From: DASXRU01 sp034665305
GTDB lineage: Bacteria; Acidobacteriota; Blastocatellia; Pyrinomonadales; Pyrinomonadaceae
Assembly: GCA_034665305.1 (NCBI GenBank)
Contig: JAXDFZ010000025.1
Span: 62,001 to 126,000, forward strand
Direction of reading: 5' to 3'
Length of the DNA stretch: 64,000 bases
The notes under the pieces were generated by a model. The model was not told the DNA's origin. It saw only the letters and a program-made list of their open reading frames with translations, and did not search any database. Positions 32,336 through 40,325 of this stretch are shown here, piece by piece. A program made the position numbers and the translations under genes. Positions within the stretch are counted from its first letter, which is position 1, and each line of letters begins with the position of its first letter.

Positions 32336-32385
32336 AGGCGCGTAAGGCCGCAAGACTCACGATAAACGAAAGAAAACTAACTGCC

Positions 32386-33573
32386 ATGAACGACGCCGCG
32401 CCTCAAATTTCTTTGTCAGACCTCCTTCGAAAGCTCTCCGAGCTGGGAGGTTCGGATCTTCACATCACGACCGGGACGCCCCCTCAGGTGCGGGTGGACG
32501 GCCATATTCGGCCACTGGAGGGCTATCGCTCGCTGACATCCTCAGATACCAAGCAGCTCGCTTACTCAGTCCTAACCGACGCACAGAAGCATCGCTTCGA
32601 AGAGAGCCTCGAGCTGGATTTTTCTTTTGGTGTGAAGGGCCTCTCTCGCTTTCGCGCAAATATTTTCAATCAGCGCGGGGCGGTAGGTGCGGTTTTTCGG
32701 GCAATCCCATATGAAATAAAGTCCTTCGAGACTCTGGGACTTCCGAGCGTCATCAAGACCCTCTGCGAAAAACCGCGCGGCCTGATACTCGTTACGGGAC
32801 CAACCGGATCAGGGAAATCAACGACGCTCGCGGCAATGATTGACAAGGTTAACAATGATCGCCACGAACATATCCTTACTATTGAAGACCCGATCGAGTT
32901 CCTTCATAACCATAAGAATTGCATCGTCAATCAACGCGAAGTGAATGCAGACACTCATGGCTTCCCTGAAGCCTTGCGAACCGCCTTGCGGCAAGACCCT
33001 GACGTTGTCCTCGTTGGCGAAATGCGCGATCTGGAAACGATTGAATCCGCTCTCCGCATCGCTGAGACCGGCCATCTCACGTTTGCCACACTACACACTA
33101 ATTCTGCGGCCTCTACTATCAACCGCATCATTGATGTTTTTCCATCTGAACAACAATCCCAAGTGCGCGCTCAGTTGTCGCTCGTGCTTGAAGGGATTCT
33201 TTGCCAGGCGCTACTGCCCCGCGCTAGCGGCCAGGGCCGTGCAATGGCGCTTGAAATACTCGTGCCTAATACCGCAATCAGAAACTTAATCCGGGAAGAC
33301 AAAGTCCACCAGATTTACTCGATGATGCAAACCGGCCAGGATAAGTACGGGATGCAGACCTTCAATCAAGCGCTCGCTACTCTTTACCACAAACGTCAGA
33401 TCACGCTGGATGTGGCCGTGCAGCGCTCTTCAAATACCGACGAATTGCGAGAGTTGATCGACCGCGGCTCTGGCATCAATAACGGCAACGGCGGTTCAGC
33501 ACCACGCCCTGGTGCCCACCCGAGCCCCTATGCTCAAGCCCGCCCAATCGGGTCCCGTCCAGGCGCCCAGTAG
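32386..33573 (+). CDS. pilT: type IV pilus retraction ATPase PilT
   Basis: A 395-residue PilT, the motor for pilus retraction, twitching and DNA uptake. It starts SLSDLLRKLSELGGSDLHIT, with Walker A GPTGSGKSTTLAAM (about 140-153), Asp box ILTIEDPIEFLH, Walker B VVLVGEMRDLETIESALRIA, His box LTFATLHTNSAASTINRIID and the family's C-terminal AIRNLIRE motif (about 301-308). It lacks the PilB zinc cysteines. The last 35 residues are a Gly/Pro-rich tail not usual in the family. Confidence 0.95.
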   Translation: MNDAAPQISLSDLLRKLSELGGSDLHITTGTPPQVRVDGHIRPLEGYRSLTSSDTKQLAYSVLTDAQKHRFEESLELDFSFGVKGLSRFRANIFNQRGAVGAVFRAIPYEIKSFETLGLPSVIKTLCEKPRGLILVTGPTGSGKSTTLAAMIDKVNNDRHEHILTIEDPIEFLHNHKNCIVNQREVNADTHGFPEALRTALRQDPDVVLVGEMRDLETIESALRIAETGHLTFATLHTNSAASTINRIIDVFPSEQQSQVRAQLSLVLEGILCQALLPRASGQGRAMALEILVPNTAIRNLIREDKVHQIYSMMQTGQDKYGMQTFNQALATLYHKRQITLDVAVQRSSNTDELRELIDRGSGINNGNGGSAPRPGAHPSPYAQARPIGSRPGAQ

Positions 33574-33632
33574 AAGTATTCCCCCGACCGCGTGGAACTG
33601 CAGCGGATCGCATCGAATGGAGATAACTGAAA

Positions 33633-34862
33633 ATGCCTACCTATGTTTTTAAAGGGCGCAACCGGCTAAACGAGATCATCGTTGGCGAACGTGTTGCCGA
33701 TAATCGCGAGGCGCTTCGTCAGATACTGAGACGCGAGCAAGTAACTCTTACGTCGGTTAAAGAAAAAGGGCGTGAAATAGGAATCCCCCGGATTGGCGGC
33801 CGCAAAAAAGTTAAGGCCAAAGACCTCTCGATCTTCACGCGTCAGTTCTCCGTTATGATTGATGCCGGACTGCCGCTGGTTCAGTGCCTTGAAATCCTGG
33901 CCCAGCAACAGGAGAACAAGTTTTTCCAACAAACACTCATGCAGGTGCGACAGGACGTTGAAGAAGGATCGACGCTCGCGGCCGCCATGGCTCGTCACCC
34001 TAAGGTTTTCGATCAACTGTATTCCAACATGGTCGAGGCCGGTGAAACTGGCGGTATTCTGGATCTAATTTTGCAGCGACTATCAACATTCATCGAAAAG
34101 ATAGTGAAGCTGAAACGCGATGTGATTTCGGCCATGATTTATCCTTCAGCAGTGGTACTGATGGCAGTCGGTGCGGTTGCGGTAATCATGATAGTTGTGA
34201 TTCCCCAGTTTCAAAATATCTTCTTGGGGTTGTTAGGACCAGGCGAACAACTGCCGCTACCAACACGCATCGTCGTTGGATTTAGTAATTTTCTAGCCGG
34301 TTGGGGCGGTGTCGCAATTCTGGCGGCGGGAATCGGTTCTGTGGTTGGCATACGCTTTTACTATCGAACCCCTAACGGCCGCCGGATACTCGATACCTTG
34401 TTGCTAAAAATGCCGGTTCTGGGAAGTATTTTCCGCAAAATCGCCGTAGCCCGTTTTTCACGTACCCTCTCGACGCTACTGTCTTCGGGCGTGCCAATCC
34501 TTCAATCGTTGGATATTACGGCACGGACTGCCGGTAACGTAGTTATTGAAACCGCAATCTTGAAAGTCCGGGCCGGCGTCGAGCGTGGTGAAAATTTTGT
34601 TGACCCATTGAAGGCCACCGAAGTGTTTCCTCACATGGTGGCTCAGATGGTGGGTATTGGCGAACAGACCGGTGCGCTGGATGCCATGCTCGGCAAGATT
34701 GCGGATTTTTATGAGCAGGAAGTTGATTCAGCGATCGCAAACCTGCTAACGATGATCGAGCCTTTGCTGATCGGTTTTCTGGGTGTAACGATTGGCTCAA
34801 TTGTAATCGCAATGTACCTGCCACTGTTCACCCTGATAGGAAAACTGTCTACGGCCCATTAA
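33633..34862 (+). CDS. pilC: type IV pilus inner-membrane platform protein PilC
   Basis: A 409-residue GspF/PilC protein with two T2SF domains (about 70-195 and 272-395: FTRQFSVMIDAGLPLVQCLE and FSRTLSTLLSSGVPILQSLD) and three to four membrane helices (VVLMAVGAVAVIMIVVIP, GGVAILAAGIGSVVG, LIGFLGVTIGSIVIAMYLPL). It forms the platform on which PilB and PilT act. Last gene before a strong terminator. Confidence 0.95.
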   Translation: MPTYVFKGRNRLNEIIVGERVADNREALRQILRREQVTLTSVKEKGREIGIPRIGGRKKVKAKDLSIFTRQFSVMIDAGLPLVQCLEILAQQQENKFFQQTLMQVRQDVEEGSTLAAAMARHPKVFDQLYSNMVEAGETGGILDLILQRLSTFIEKIVKLKRDVISAMIYPSAVVLMAVGAVAVIMIVVIPQFQNIFLGLLGPGEQLPLPTRIVVGFSNFLAGWGGVAILAAGIGSVVGIRFYYRTPNGRRILDTLLLKMPVLGSIFRKIAVARFSRTLSTLLSSGVPILQSLDITARTAGNVVIETAILKVRAGVERGENFVDPLKATEVFPHMVAQMVGIGEQTGALDAMLGKIADFYEQEVDSAIANLLTMIEPLLIGFLGVTIGSIVIAMYLPLFTLIGKLSTAH

Positions 34863-34891
34863 CAACGGCCATACAACTTCCAAGCGATGAA

Positions 34892-34928
34892 AGAACGGGA
34901 AGCCGAAAGGCTTCCCGTTCTGTCTTTG
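34892..34928 (+). terminator. rho-independent terminator after pilC
   Basis: A perfect 13-bp stem, AGAACGGGAAGCC (34892-34904) with GGCTTCCCGTTCT (34909-34921), GAAA tetraloop, followed by GTCTTTG. It closes the pilB-to-pilC unit and separates it from pilS. Confidence 0.85.
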
Positions 34929-34972
34929 CATGCTTCCTCTTGCTCACCACCAATTGTGATACGCTTGTTAAC

Positions 34973-36643
34973 GTGGTCGAGACTCATGACAACACGCGAG
35001 ACGGAAGGCTGGGCCAGAGGCTGTGGTGGTTGATACTGGGCAGGCTGAGCGCCGTCCTTTTGTTAATCCTGCTAAGCGCCCTCTGGATTTGGGCAACATC
35101 TGGTCCGCCGCTTTACAGTGCATTTCGCCGAAACTTCCCATTCGTAGCGATCGTCCTCCTACTGAACGGTCTTTATGCCATTTGTCGCTACCTCTCAGGC
35201 CACTTCATCGCGCAAGCCAGGCTTCAACTTTTTATCGATGTTCTGCTAGTTACCTGGCTGGTGTGGTCTACCGGTGATATTCACTCTCCGGATGCCGCTC
35301 TCTATGTGATCATTATTTCCGCAGCCAGCTTCTTTCTGGTTCCGCGGGAAGTGATGATCACCTCTGTGGGTTGCGCTGTTGCCTTTACGGCGATCACTCT
35401 CGCTACTATTCAAGGGATCGGCCCATCAGCGTCTCGGAGCCTAACCGACGGCTCGATTGCACAGGTGGTCCAGACGATCGGTGTCTTTGACATCTCGTTT
35501 CTAGTTGTCGGGCTACTAGCCGCCCGTCTCGCTCAGCGGCAGTCGCGTTCCGATGTCGAACTTTTGGCGGCGACCAAGTCGCTCTTAAAACTACAGGTTC
35601 TGCACGAACGGATTGTGGAGTCAATTCGTTCCGGGGTTATTACTACAGATCTTGCAGGTCGCATCTTTACTTTCAACGCTGCCGCTGAAGAAATAACTGG
35701 CTACAAACCTACCGATGTCTACGGCAAAGAAGCATCGATTTTTTTCGGCGACATGTCGCAGCAAGTCTCCGAATCGATGAGGGCGGCCACCGAGGGTACA
35801 ACCAGCCCGCGTTTCGAGTCTGATTGTCTTACCTCAGATGGGTTACGTCTGCGGCTTGGCTTCAGTATCTCTCCGTTATTCGACGAGTCTCGAGAAACAA
35901 GCGGACTGGTGGTTACCTTTCAAGATCTGACAGAAGTGCGAGCTTTGGAGGAGACTTCGCGACGCCAAGATCGGCTGGCCGCGGTAGGACGAGTGGCGGC
36001 TTCAATCGCACACGAAATCCGCAATCCGTTGGCGGCAATGCGCGGCTCAATTCAGATGTTACGTTCGGAAGTGGCTGATGATTCAGCCCAGGCCAACTTG
36101 ATGGAAATCATATTGCGCGAGTCCGATCGTTTGAACCGCATCATTACCGATTACCTGGCATACGCAAGACCTCGCTCCGCCTCACTCGCCATTGTCGACG
36201 TAAGGGCGCTATTAACGGAAACGTTCAGTCTGCTGAGGAACAGCCCCGAGATTGGCGGTGGACATGCGCTTGAGGAAGAACTGCCTCCCTATGAAGTTCG
36301 GGTTAAGGGTGACTCAGAACAACTGCGTCAGGTCTGCTGGAATCTTTCGCGCAATGCCTTACAGGCAATGCAAAACGGGGGCACCTTACACGCATCCCTC
36401 CGGTACGCGGCGAATGGGAGAGTGCATCTGACCTTCACAGATAGCGGCCGCGGTATGACTGCCGAACAGGTGGAACATCTGTTCGAGCCCTTTTCTTCTA
36501 CTACTGGCGGAACGGGCTTGGGACTCTCAATTGTTTATCAGATCATACGTGACCATGGTGGTACAATTAATGTGCGCAGCCACTTGGGAAAAGGGACAAC
36601 CATTACGGTTGAATTACCCTCGGTAGAAGGCGTCGATAGTTAA
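34973..36643 (+). CDS. pilS: PilS-type sensor histidine kinase
   Basis: About 556 residues from GTG 34973 (TTG 34940 also in frame; neither has a clear ribosome site). Six membrane helices span about residues 15-190, a PAS domain follows (about 215-325: RIVESIRSGVITTDLAGRIF), then HisKA with the phospho-acceptor in SIAHEIRNPLAAMRGS and a HATPase domain with N box CWNLSRNALQAM, G1 DSGRGM and GTGLGLSIV. The layout (polytopic membrane domain, PAS, kinase) is that of PilS, partner of PilR in pilin gene control. Next to pilR, 28-61 bp apart. Confidence 0.88.
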   Translation: MVETHDNTRDGRLGQRLWWLILGRLSAVLLLILLSALWIWATSGPPLYSAFRRNFPFVAIVLLLNGLYAICRYLSGHFIAQARLQLFIDVLLVTWLVWSTGDIHSPDAALYVIIISAASFFLVPREVMITSVGCAVAFTAITLATIQGIGPSASRSLTDGSIAQVVQTIGVFDISFLVVGLLAARLAQRQSRSDVELLAATKSLLKLQVLHERIVESIRSGVITTDLAGRIFTFNAAAEEITGYKPTDVYGKEASIFFGDMSQQVSESMRAATEGTTSPRFESDCLTSDGLRLRLGFSISPLFDESRETSGLVVTFQDLTEVRALEETSRRQDRLAAVGRVAASIAHEIRNPLAAMRGSIQMLRSEVADDSAQANLMEIILRESDRLNRIITDYLAYARPRSASLAIVDVRALLTETFSLLRNSPEIGGGHALEEELPPYEVRVKGDSEQLRQVCWNLSRNALQAMQNGGTLHASLRYAANGRVHLTFTDSGRGMTAEQVEHLFEPFSSTTGGTGLGLSIVYQIIRDHGGTINVRSHLGKGTTITVELPSVEGVDS

Positions 36644-36704
36644 ATTAGCATCTTAGTTGTAGGCAGCTCGCATGGCGGGTAATTACCGAGTCGCCCTGGA
36701 AATT

Positions 36705-38219
36705 ATGTCTAGCATCTTAATCGTTGACGACGAACTTAGCATGCGCCAGTTTCTGACGCATCTGTTCGAGCGGGAACACTACGATGTACGCGTTGCGGAG
36801 AATGGCCGCCACGCGATGGCCCTACTGCGGGAGAAGCCCGTGGACCTGATAATCACAGATGTGAAGATGCCCGACATGGGCGGCATCGATCTATTACGGG
36901 CGGCGCGCGAGTTATTGCCTGCAGTTGAAGTGATCATTATGACTGCTTTCGCCAACGAACAGACAGCGCATGAGGCGTTCCTGCTCGGGGCTTTCGATTT
37001 TGTTAATAAACCCTTCGACAACGATCTCCTTAAGGAGAAGGTTGCGCGAGCGTTGCGCCAAATCTCTCTTGTGAAAGAGCGGCAGGCTCTGAAAGATGAG
37101 AATGAGGCGTTGATTAAGGGTCAACGCGCGCGCGGCGAACTCAGCAATATTATTGGGCGATCAGAAAAGATGCAGGCTGTGTATCAGATGATTGAGACGG
37201 TAGCGCAGGTTCAATCAACAGTTCTTGTTACCGGTGAATCTGGAACTGGAAAGGAACTGGTTGCTCGGGCCATTCATGATTTAGGACCGCGCGCGCATAA
37301 GCCTTTTGTGTCGATCAACTGTGGTGCCTTTACTGAGACTTTGCTGGAGTCTGAATTATTTGGTTACGTCAAAGGATCGTTCACTGGCGCAACAGCGAAT
37401 CGAAAAGGACTATTTGAATCGGCGAATCGCGGAACAATTTTTCTGGACGAAATCGGTGAAATGTCGCCTTCCATGCAAGTAAAGCTCTTAAGAGTGCTTC
37501 AGGAAAGGAAAGTTCGCCCGGTTGGAGCTCATGATGAGATTGAAGTGGACGCTCGCGTAATTGCGGCTACCAACCGGGACCTGGCCGGCCTCGTTAAGGA
37601 GGGTTCATTTCGCGAGGACGTCTACTATAGAATTGCTGTCATTCCAATGGAGTTACCTCCGCTGCGGGACAGAGGCTCCGATATCGCTGAGCTCACCGAA
37701 CACTTTCTGGAAAAGTTCTGCAACCAAACGGGTCGCCGGCTTTCGATAAGCGACAAGGCCATGCGTCTATTGGAAGCCTATTCGTGGCCAGGCAATGTTC
37801 GCGAACTCGAGCATACGGTTGAGCGAGCCGTGGCTCTTGAGCCAACCGACGCTATTCAGCCGGAGCGTTTGCCTGAGCAGGTTACAAACTACAATTCAGC
37901 CCGCATTTCCGGCGCCATGGATTTTCCCGACGAAGGCATGAATCTAATGGCCCACCTGGACCAATTGGAAAAGACTTACCTGTTCGAAGCGTTGCGCCGT
38001 ACCGACGGAAACCAGACGAACGCCGCGGAACTTCTCAAGATGTCCGTTCGCTCGCTGCGGCATCTTTTGGACAAACATGATATGCGAGGGCGCACCGCTC
38101 AAATGCGAGACGAGCGCCGCACCTCTGACACTGTTCCCCGCCGCCGGGCCACCGACCCTTATCCGCGACGCCGAGACGAAGATGCCATCGAACGCGCGGC
38201 CGGCGCCGGCGACAACTGA
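36705..38219 (+). CDS. pilR: PilR-type sigma-54-dependent response regulator
   Basis: About 504 residues from ATG 36705 (ATG 36672 would add 11). The receiver domain has DDE at the start, phospho-Asp in LIITDVKMPDMGG and Lys in FDFVNKPFD. The AAA+ domain has Walker A GESGTGKELVARAIH, the sigma-54-contacting loop KGSFTGA (Ser in place of Ala, as in several PilR proteins), Walker B GTIFLDEIGEM and R-finger region. A Fis-type HTH (NQTNAAELLKMSVRSLRHLL) ends the conserved part, with a basic, unstructured tail after it. A sigma-54-like promoter lies 175 bp downstream before the pilin genes, its likely target. Confidence 0.92.
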   Translation: MSSILIVDDELSMRQFLTHLFEREHYDVRVAENGRHAMALLREKPVDLIITDVKMPDMGGIDLLRAARELLPAVEVIIMTAFANEQTAHEAFLLGAFDFVNKPFDNDLLKEKVARALRQISLVKERQALKDENEALIKGQRARGELSNIIGRSEKMQAVYQMIETVAQVQSTVLVTGESGTGKELVARAIHDLGPRAHKPFVSINCGAFTETLLESELFGYVKGSFTGATANRKGLFESANRGTIFLDEIGEMSPSMQVKLLRVLQERKVRPVGAHDEIEVDARVIAATNRDLAGLVKEGSFREDVYYRIAVIPMELPPLRDRGSDIAELTEHFLEKFCNQTGRRLSISDKAMRLLEAYSWPGNVRELEHTVERAVALEPTDAIQPERLPEQVTNYNSARISGAMDFPDEGMNLMAHLDQLEKTYLFEALRRTDGNQTNAAELLKMSVRSLRHLLDKHDMRGRTAQMRDERRTSDTVPRRRATDPYPRRRDEDAIERAAGAGDN

Positions 38220-38518
38220 TCATACTCACCTCTACTCCTTCCCTCCTTCTTTGACGTAAACCGTCACCGCTCCCCTGACAGAAAATGTCAGCCTTGGAGA
38301 ATCAACCGGAAATATCGGCTGCTATCCCTAGGGTAGCCTCAAAATTCCTCAATGATTATCCAAACTCACCGATTTCGTTCAGCAGAGAGACCGTGGCACG
38401 GCCCTTGTTAAGAAGGCTGCGACATATCGCGCACTGCGTGTCACCAAACTGTGAGACGAAGCCGTGCCGCGAGGAAACAAATCTTCTCTAACTTTCTCTC
38501 AAGGAGCACAAGACACCA
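38220..38518 (+). other. pilR to pilA1 intergenic region
   Basis: No gene seen. It contains the sigma-54-like promoter at 38394-38408 and a short inverted pair (GTGGCACGGC near 38393 and GCCGTGCCGC near 38460). Confidence 0.5.
38394..38408 (+). promoter_or_regulatory. sigma-54-type promoter of the pilin genes
   Basis: TGGCACG-N4-TTGT matches the sigma-54 consensus TGGCACG-N4-TTGC except for the last C. GG and the -12 G are spaced by ten bases as required. It lies about 110 bp before pilA1 and just downstream of the PilR-type activator gene. Confidence 0.65.
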
Positions 38519-39016
38519 ATGCAGACTCAAAAACGCCAGGACGGCTTCTCTCTGATCGAACTTTTGATCGTTGTCGCGATCATCGGCATCATCGCCGCCA
38601 TCGCTATCCCCAACCTTCTCGCTTCCCGCCGCGCAGCCAACGAAGGCTCCGCCCAATCTTCACTCCGCACCATTCATAGCTCACAGGCTACCTATCAGGC
38701 GACTGCCGGTAACGGTAACTTCGGCACCATGGCCAACTTGCGTACCGCGAATCTCGTTGACGCAGTGCTGGGCACGGGAAATCCGTCAACCAAGAGTGGT
38801 TACAGCTTCGTAGTTGCCAAGGTTGATTTCACGGCTACAGCCGGTGCGACCTTTAGCGCCACTGCCAACCCCACGGTTACCAGCGGTGTTTCGCAGACTG
38901 GCACACGCAAATTCGGTGTTACCGAAGACGGCGTCATGCATGGTCAGACAGATGCCCTGGGCACTGCGATGACCGCCACAGAATTAGCCGCTACGACCAA
39001 CGTGCTGGGCAACTAA
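38519..39016 (+). CDS. pilA: type IV major-pilin-like protein, copy 1
   Basis: A 165-residue prepilin. The short basic leader ends at the prepilin peptidase site QDG|FSLIEL, with Phe+1 and Glu5 of the mature protein, followed by the hydrophobic assembly helix (LLIVVAIIGIIAAIAIPNLL). The C-terminal head is Thr/Ala/Gly-rich with VSQTGTRKFGVTEDGVMHGQ. No cysteine pair is present. AAGGAG precedes the ATG. First of three tandem pilins downstream of a sigma-54-like promoter. Confidence 0.93.
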   Translation: MQTQKRQDGFSLIELLIVVAIIGIIAAIAIPNLLASRRAANEGSAQSSLRTIHSSQATYQATAGNGNFGTMANLRTANLVDAVLGTGNPSTKSGYSFVVAKVDFTATAGATFSATANPTVTSGVSQTGTRKFGVTEDGVMHGQTDALGTAMTATELAATTNVLGN

Positions 39017-39110
39017 TTGCCTCGCACGTTCTCCTTGCTTATCGCGGAGTCCGGCAAATGTCGGAAGTCGATAAGTGACCTGAGCAACTATCTGATTTAA
39101 GGAGCAAAAC

Positions 39111-39611
39111 ATGAAAACGAACAAACGCCAGGATGGCTTTTCGCTAATCGAACTTCTGATTGTGGTTGCGATTATCGGTATCATCGCCGCCATCGCCATC
39201 CCGAATCTGCTGGCTTCGCGCCGTGCCGCCAACGAAGGCTCAGCGCAGTCATCCCTCCGAACCATTCACAGTTCTGAAGCCACGTACCAGTCAACGGGTG
39301 GTGCGGGAAACTTTGGAACGCTCACCGCACTGAAAACCGCCAACCTTGTTGATGGAGTCCTGGGTGCCGCCGATACGAGCACCAAGAGCGGCTATACCTT
39401 CGTTGTCACGCCAGTTGATTTCGTGGCCGGCACTTCGGCAGCCAGCTTTGGCGCTACGGCAAACCCGACAGTTACCAGCGGCGTTTCGCAGACTGGAACT
39501 CGAAAGTTTGGCGTTACCGAAGACGGTGTCATGCACGGCCAGACGGATGCCCTTGGCACCGCGATGACCGCAGCTGAACTTTCTGCGACCAATAACGTGC
39601 TCGGTAACTAA
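39111..39611 (+). CDS. pilA: type IV major-pilin-like protein, copy 2
   Basis: A 166-residue prepilin very similar to copy 1 along its whole length, with the same leader/cleavage site (QDG|FSLIEL), Glu5 and assembly helix, and the same head ending (GVSQTGTRKFGVTEDGVMHG, then DALGTAMT). Differences are concentrated in the middle of the head. AAGGAGC is well spaced before ATG 39111. A strong terminator follows, so copies 1 and 2 form one unit. Confidence 0.93.
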   Translation: MKTNKRQDGFSLIELLIVVAIIGIIAAIAIPNLLASRRAANEGSAQSSLRTIHSSEATYQSTGGAGNFGTLTALKTANLVDGVLGAADTSTKSGYTFVVTPVDFVAGTSAASFGATANPTVTSGVSQTGTRKFGVTEDGVMHGQTDALGTAMTAAELSATNNVLGN

Positions 39612-39639
39612 CCGAGCCACGCAGTGGGTACGCTTTACC

Positions 39640-39676
39640 GGGGGCGGGGTTTAGGCTCCGCCCCCTTTTCCTTTTT
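39640..39676 (+). terminator. rho-independent terminator after pilA copy 2
   Basis: GGGGGCGG (39640-39647) pairs with CCGCCCCC (39658-39665), extended by two more pairs, followed by TTTTCCTTTTT. Strong on the plus strand. Confidence 0.85.
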
Positions 39677-39764
39677 CAGAAATCGTAACCGTAACTTGTG
39701 CGGGAGTTTTGGCAGCGACATTGGTAATGCCGAGCGGTGTCGCCGACAAAAAGAGGATACAAAG

Positions 39765-40244
39765 ATGTTGAGCAAAAAAGCTCACAAGGGGTTTTCGCTG
39801 ATAGAGCTTTTGATTGTAGTTGCAATCATTGGCATTATCGCGGCAATCGCAGTCCCAAACCTTCTCGCCTCCCGCCGCGCCGCTAATGAAGGCTCAGCCC
39901 AATCATCCTTACGAACGATTAGCACTTGCGAGGCCACCTATCAGGCCACCAGCGGATTGGGAGACTACGGTGACCTCGCGGCTTTAGGGACCGCTACACT
40001 AACCGACCAATTGCTGGCTTCCGGCGTGAAGAGCGGTTATGCCTTTGCTGCCAATCCCACAGCCGCTGGTGTTCGGCCGGCATTATTTTATGCCACCGCG
40101 GTGCCCACAATCACATCGGGCGTCTCACAAACTGGTACGCGTCGCTTCGGTATAGCGGAAGATGGAGTATTGCACGGTGATAGCAGCCTGCTCGTTTATC
40201 CAAACGAGGCAGCCTTAAAAGCCAGCACTGTCCTGGGAAACTAG
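39765..40244 (+). CDS. pilA: type IV pilin-like protein, copy 3 (divergent)
   Basis: A 159-residue prepilin from ATG 39765, where AGAGGAT is well placed; upstream in-frame codons would cross the preceding terminator and are rejected. Leader MLSKKAHKG|FSLIEL with Glu5 and the same assembly helix, but the head differs strongly from copies 1 and 2 (LAALGTATLTDQLLASGVKS, VGVRPALFYATAVP-like middle) and has one cysteine near residue 56. It shares the ending VSQTGTRRFGIAEDGVLHG. Likely a minor or alternative pilin, expressed separately from copies 1 and 2 because a terminator lies between. Confidence 0.9.
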   Translation: MLSKKAHKGFSLIELLIVVAIIGIIAAIAVPNLLASRRAANEGSAQSSLRTISTCEATYQATSGLGDYGDLAALGTATLTDQLLASGVKSGYAFAANPTAAGVRPALFYATAVPTITSGVSQTGTRRFGIAEDGVLHGDSSLLVYPNEAALKASTVLGN

Positions 40245-40273
40245 TCCCCTATCTAATCTCAGATTCCCATCTC

Positions 40274-40306
40274 GCGGGGTAGAGCCGAAGCTTTGCCCCG
40301 CCTTTT
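40274..40306 (+). terminator. rho-independent terminator after pilA copy 3
   Basis: A 12-bp stem (40274-40285 with 40290-40301, two G-U pairs) closed by a CGAA loop and followed by CTTTTC. It ends the pilin unit before the PTPS-related genes. Confidence 0.8.
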
Positions 40307-40325
40307 CATAACTCAAGAAAAAGTC

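Noticed and set aside
39695..39735. Second sigma-54-like promoter before pilA copy 3 (TTGGCAGCGACATTGGTA)
   Set aside because: The -12 element reads GG instead of GC and the -24 block is weak; not enough to call.
39624..39764. Longer start for pilA copy 3
   Set aside because: It would translate across the terminator and remove the short prepilin leader.
40293..40325. TTG start for the first PTPS-related gene
   Set aside because: It lies inside the terminator stem after pilA copy 3.
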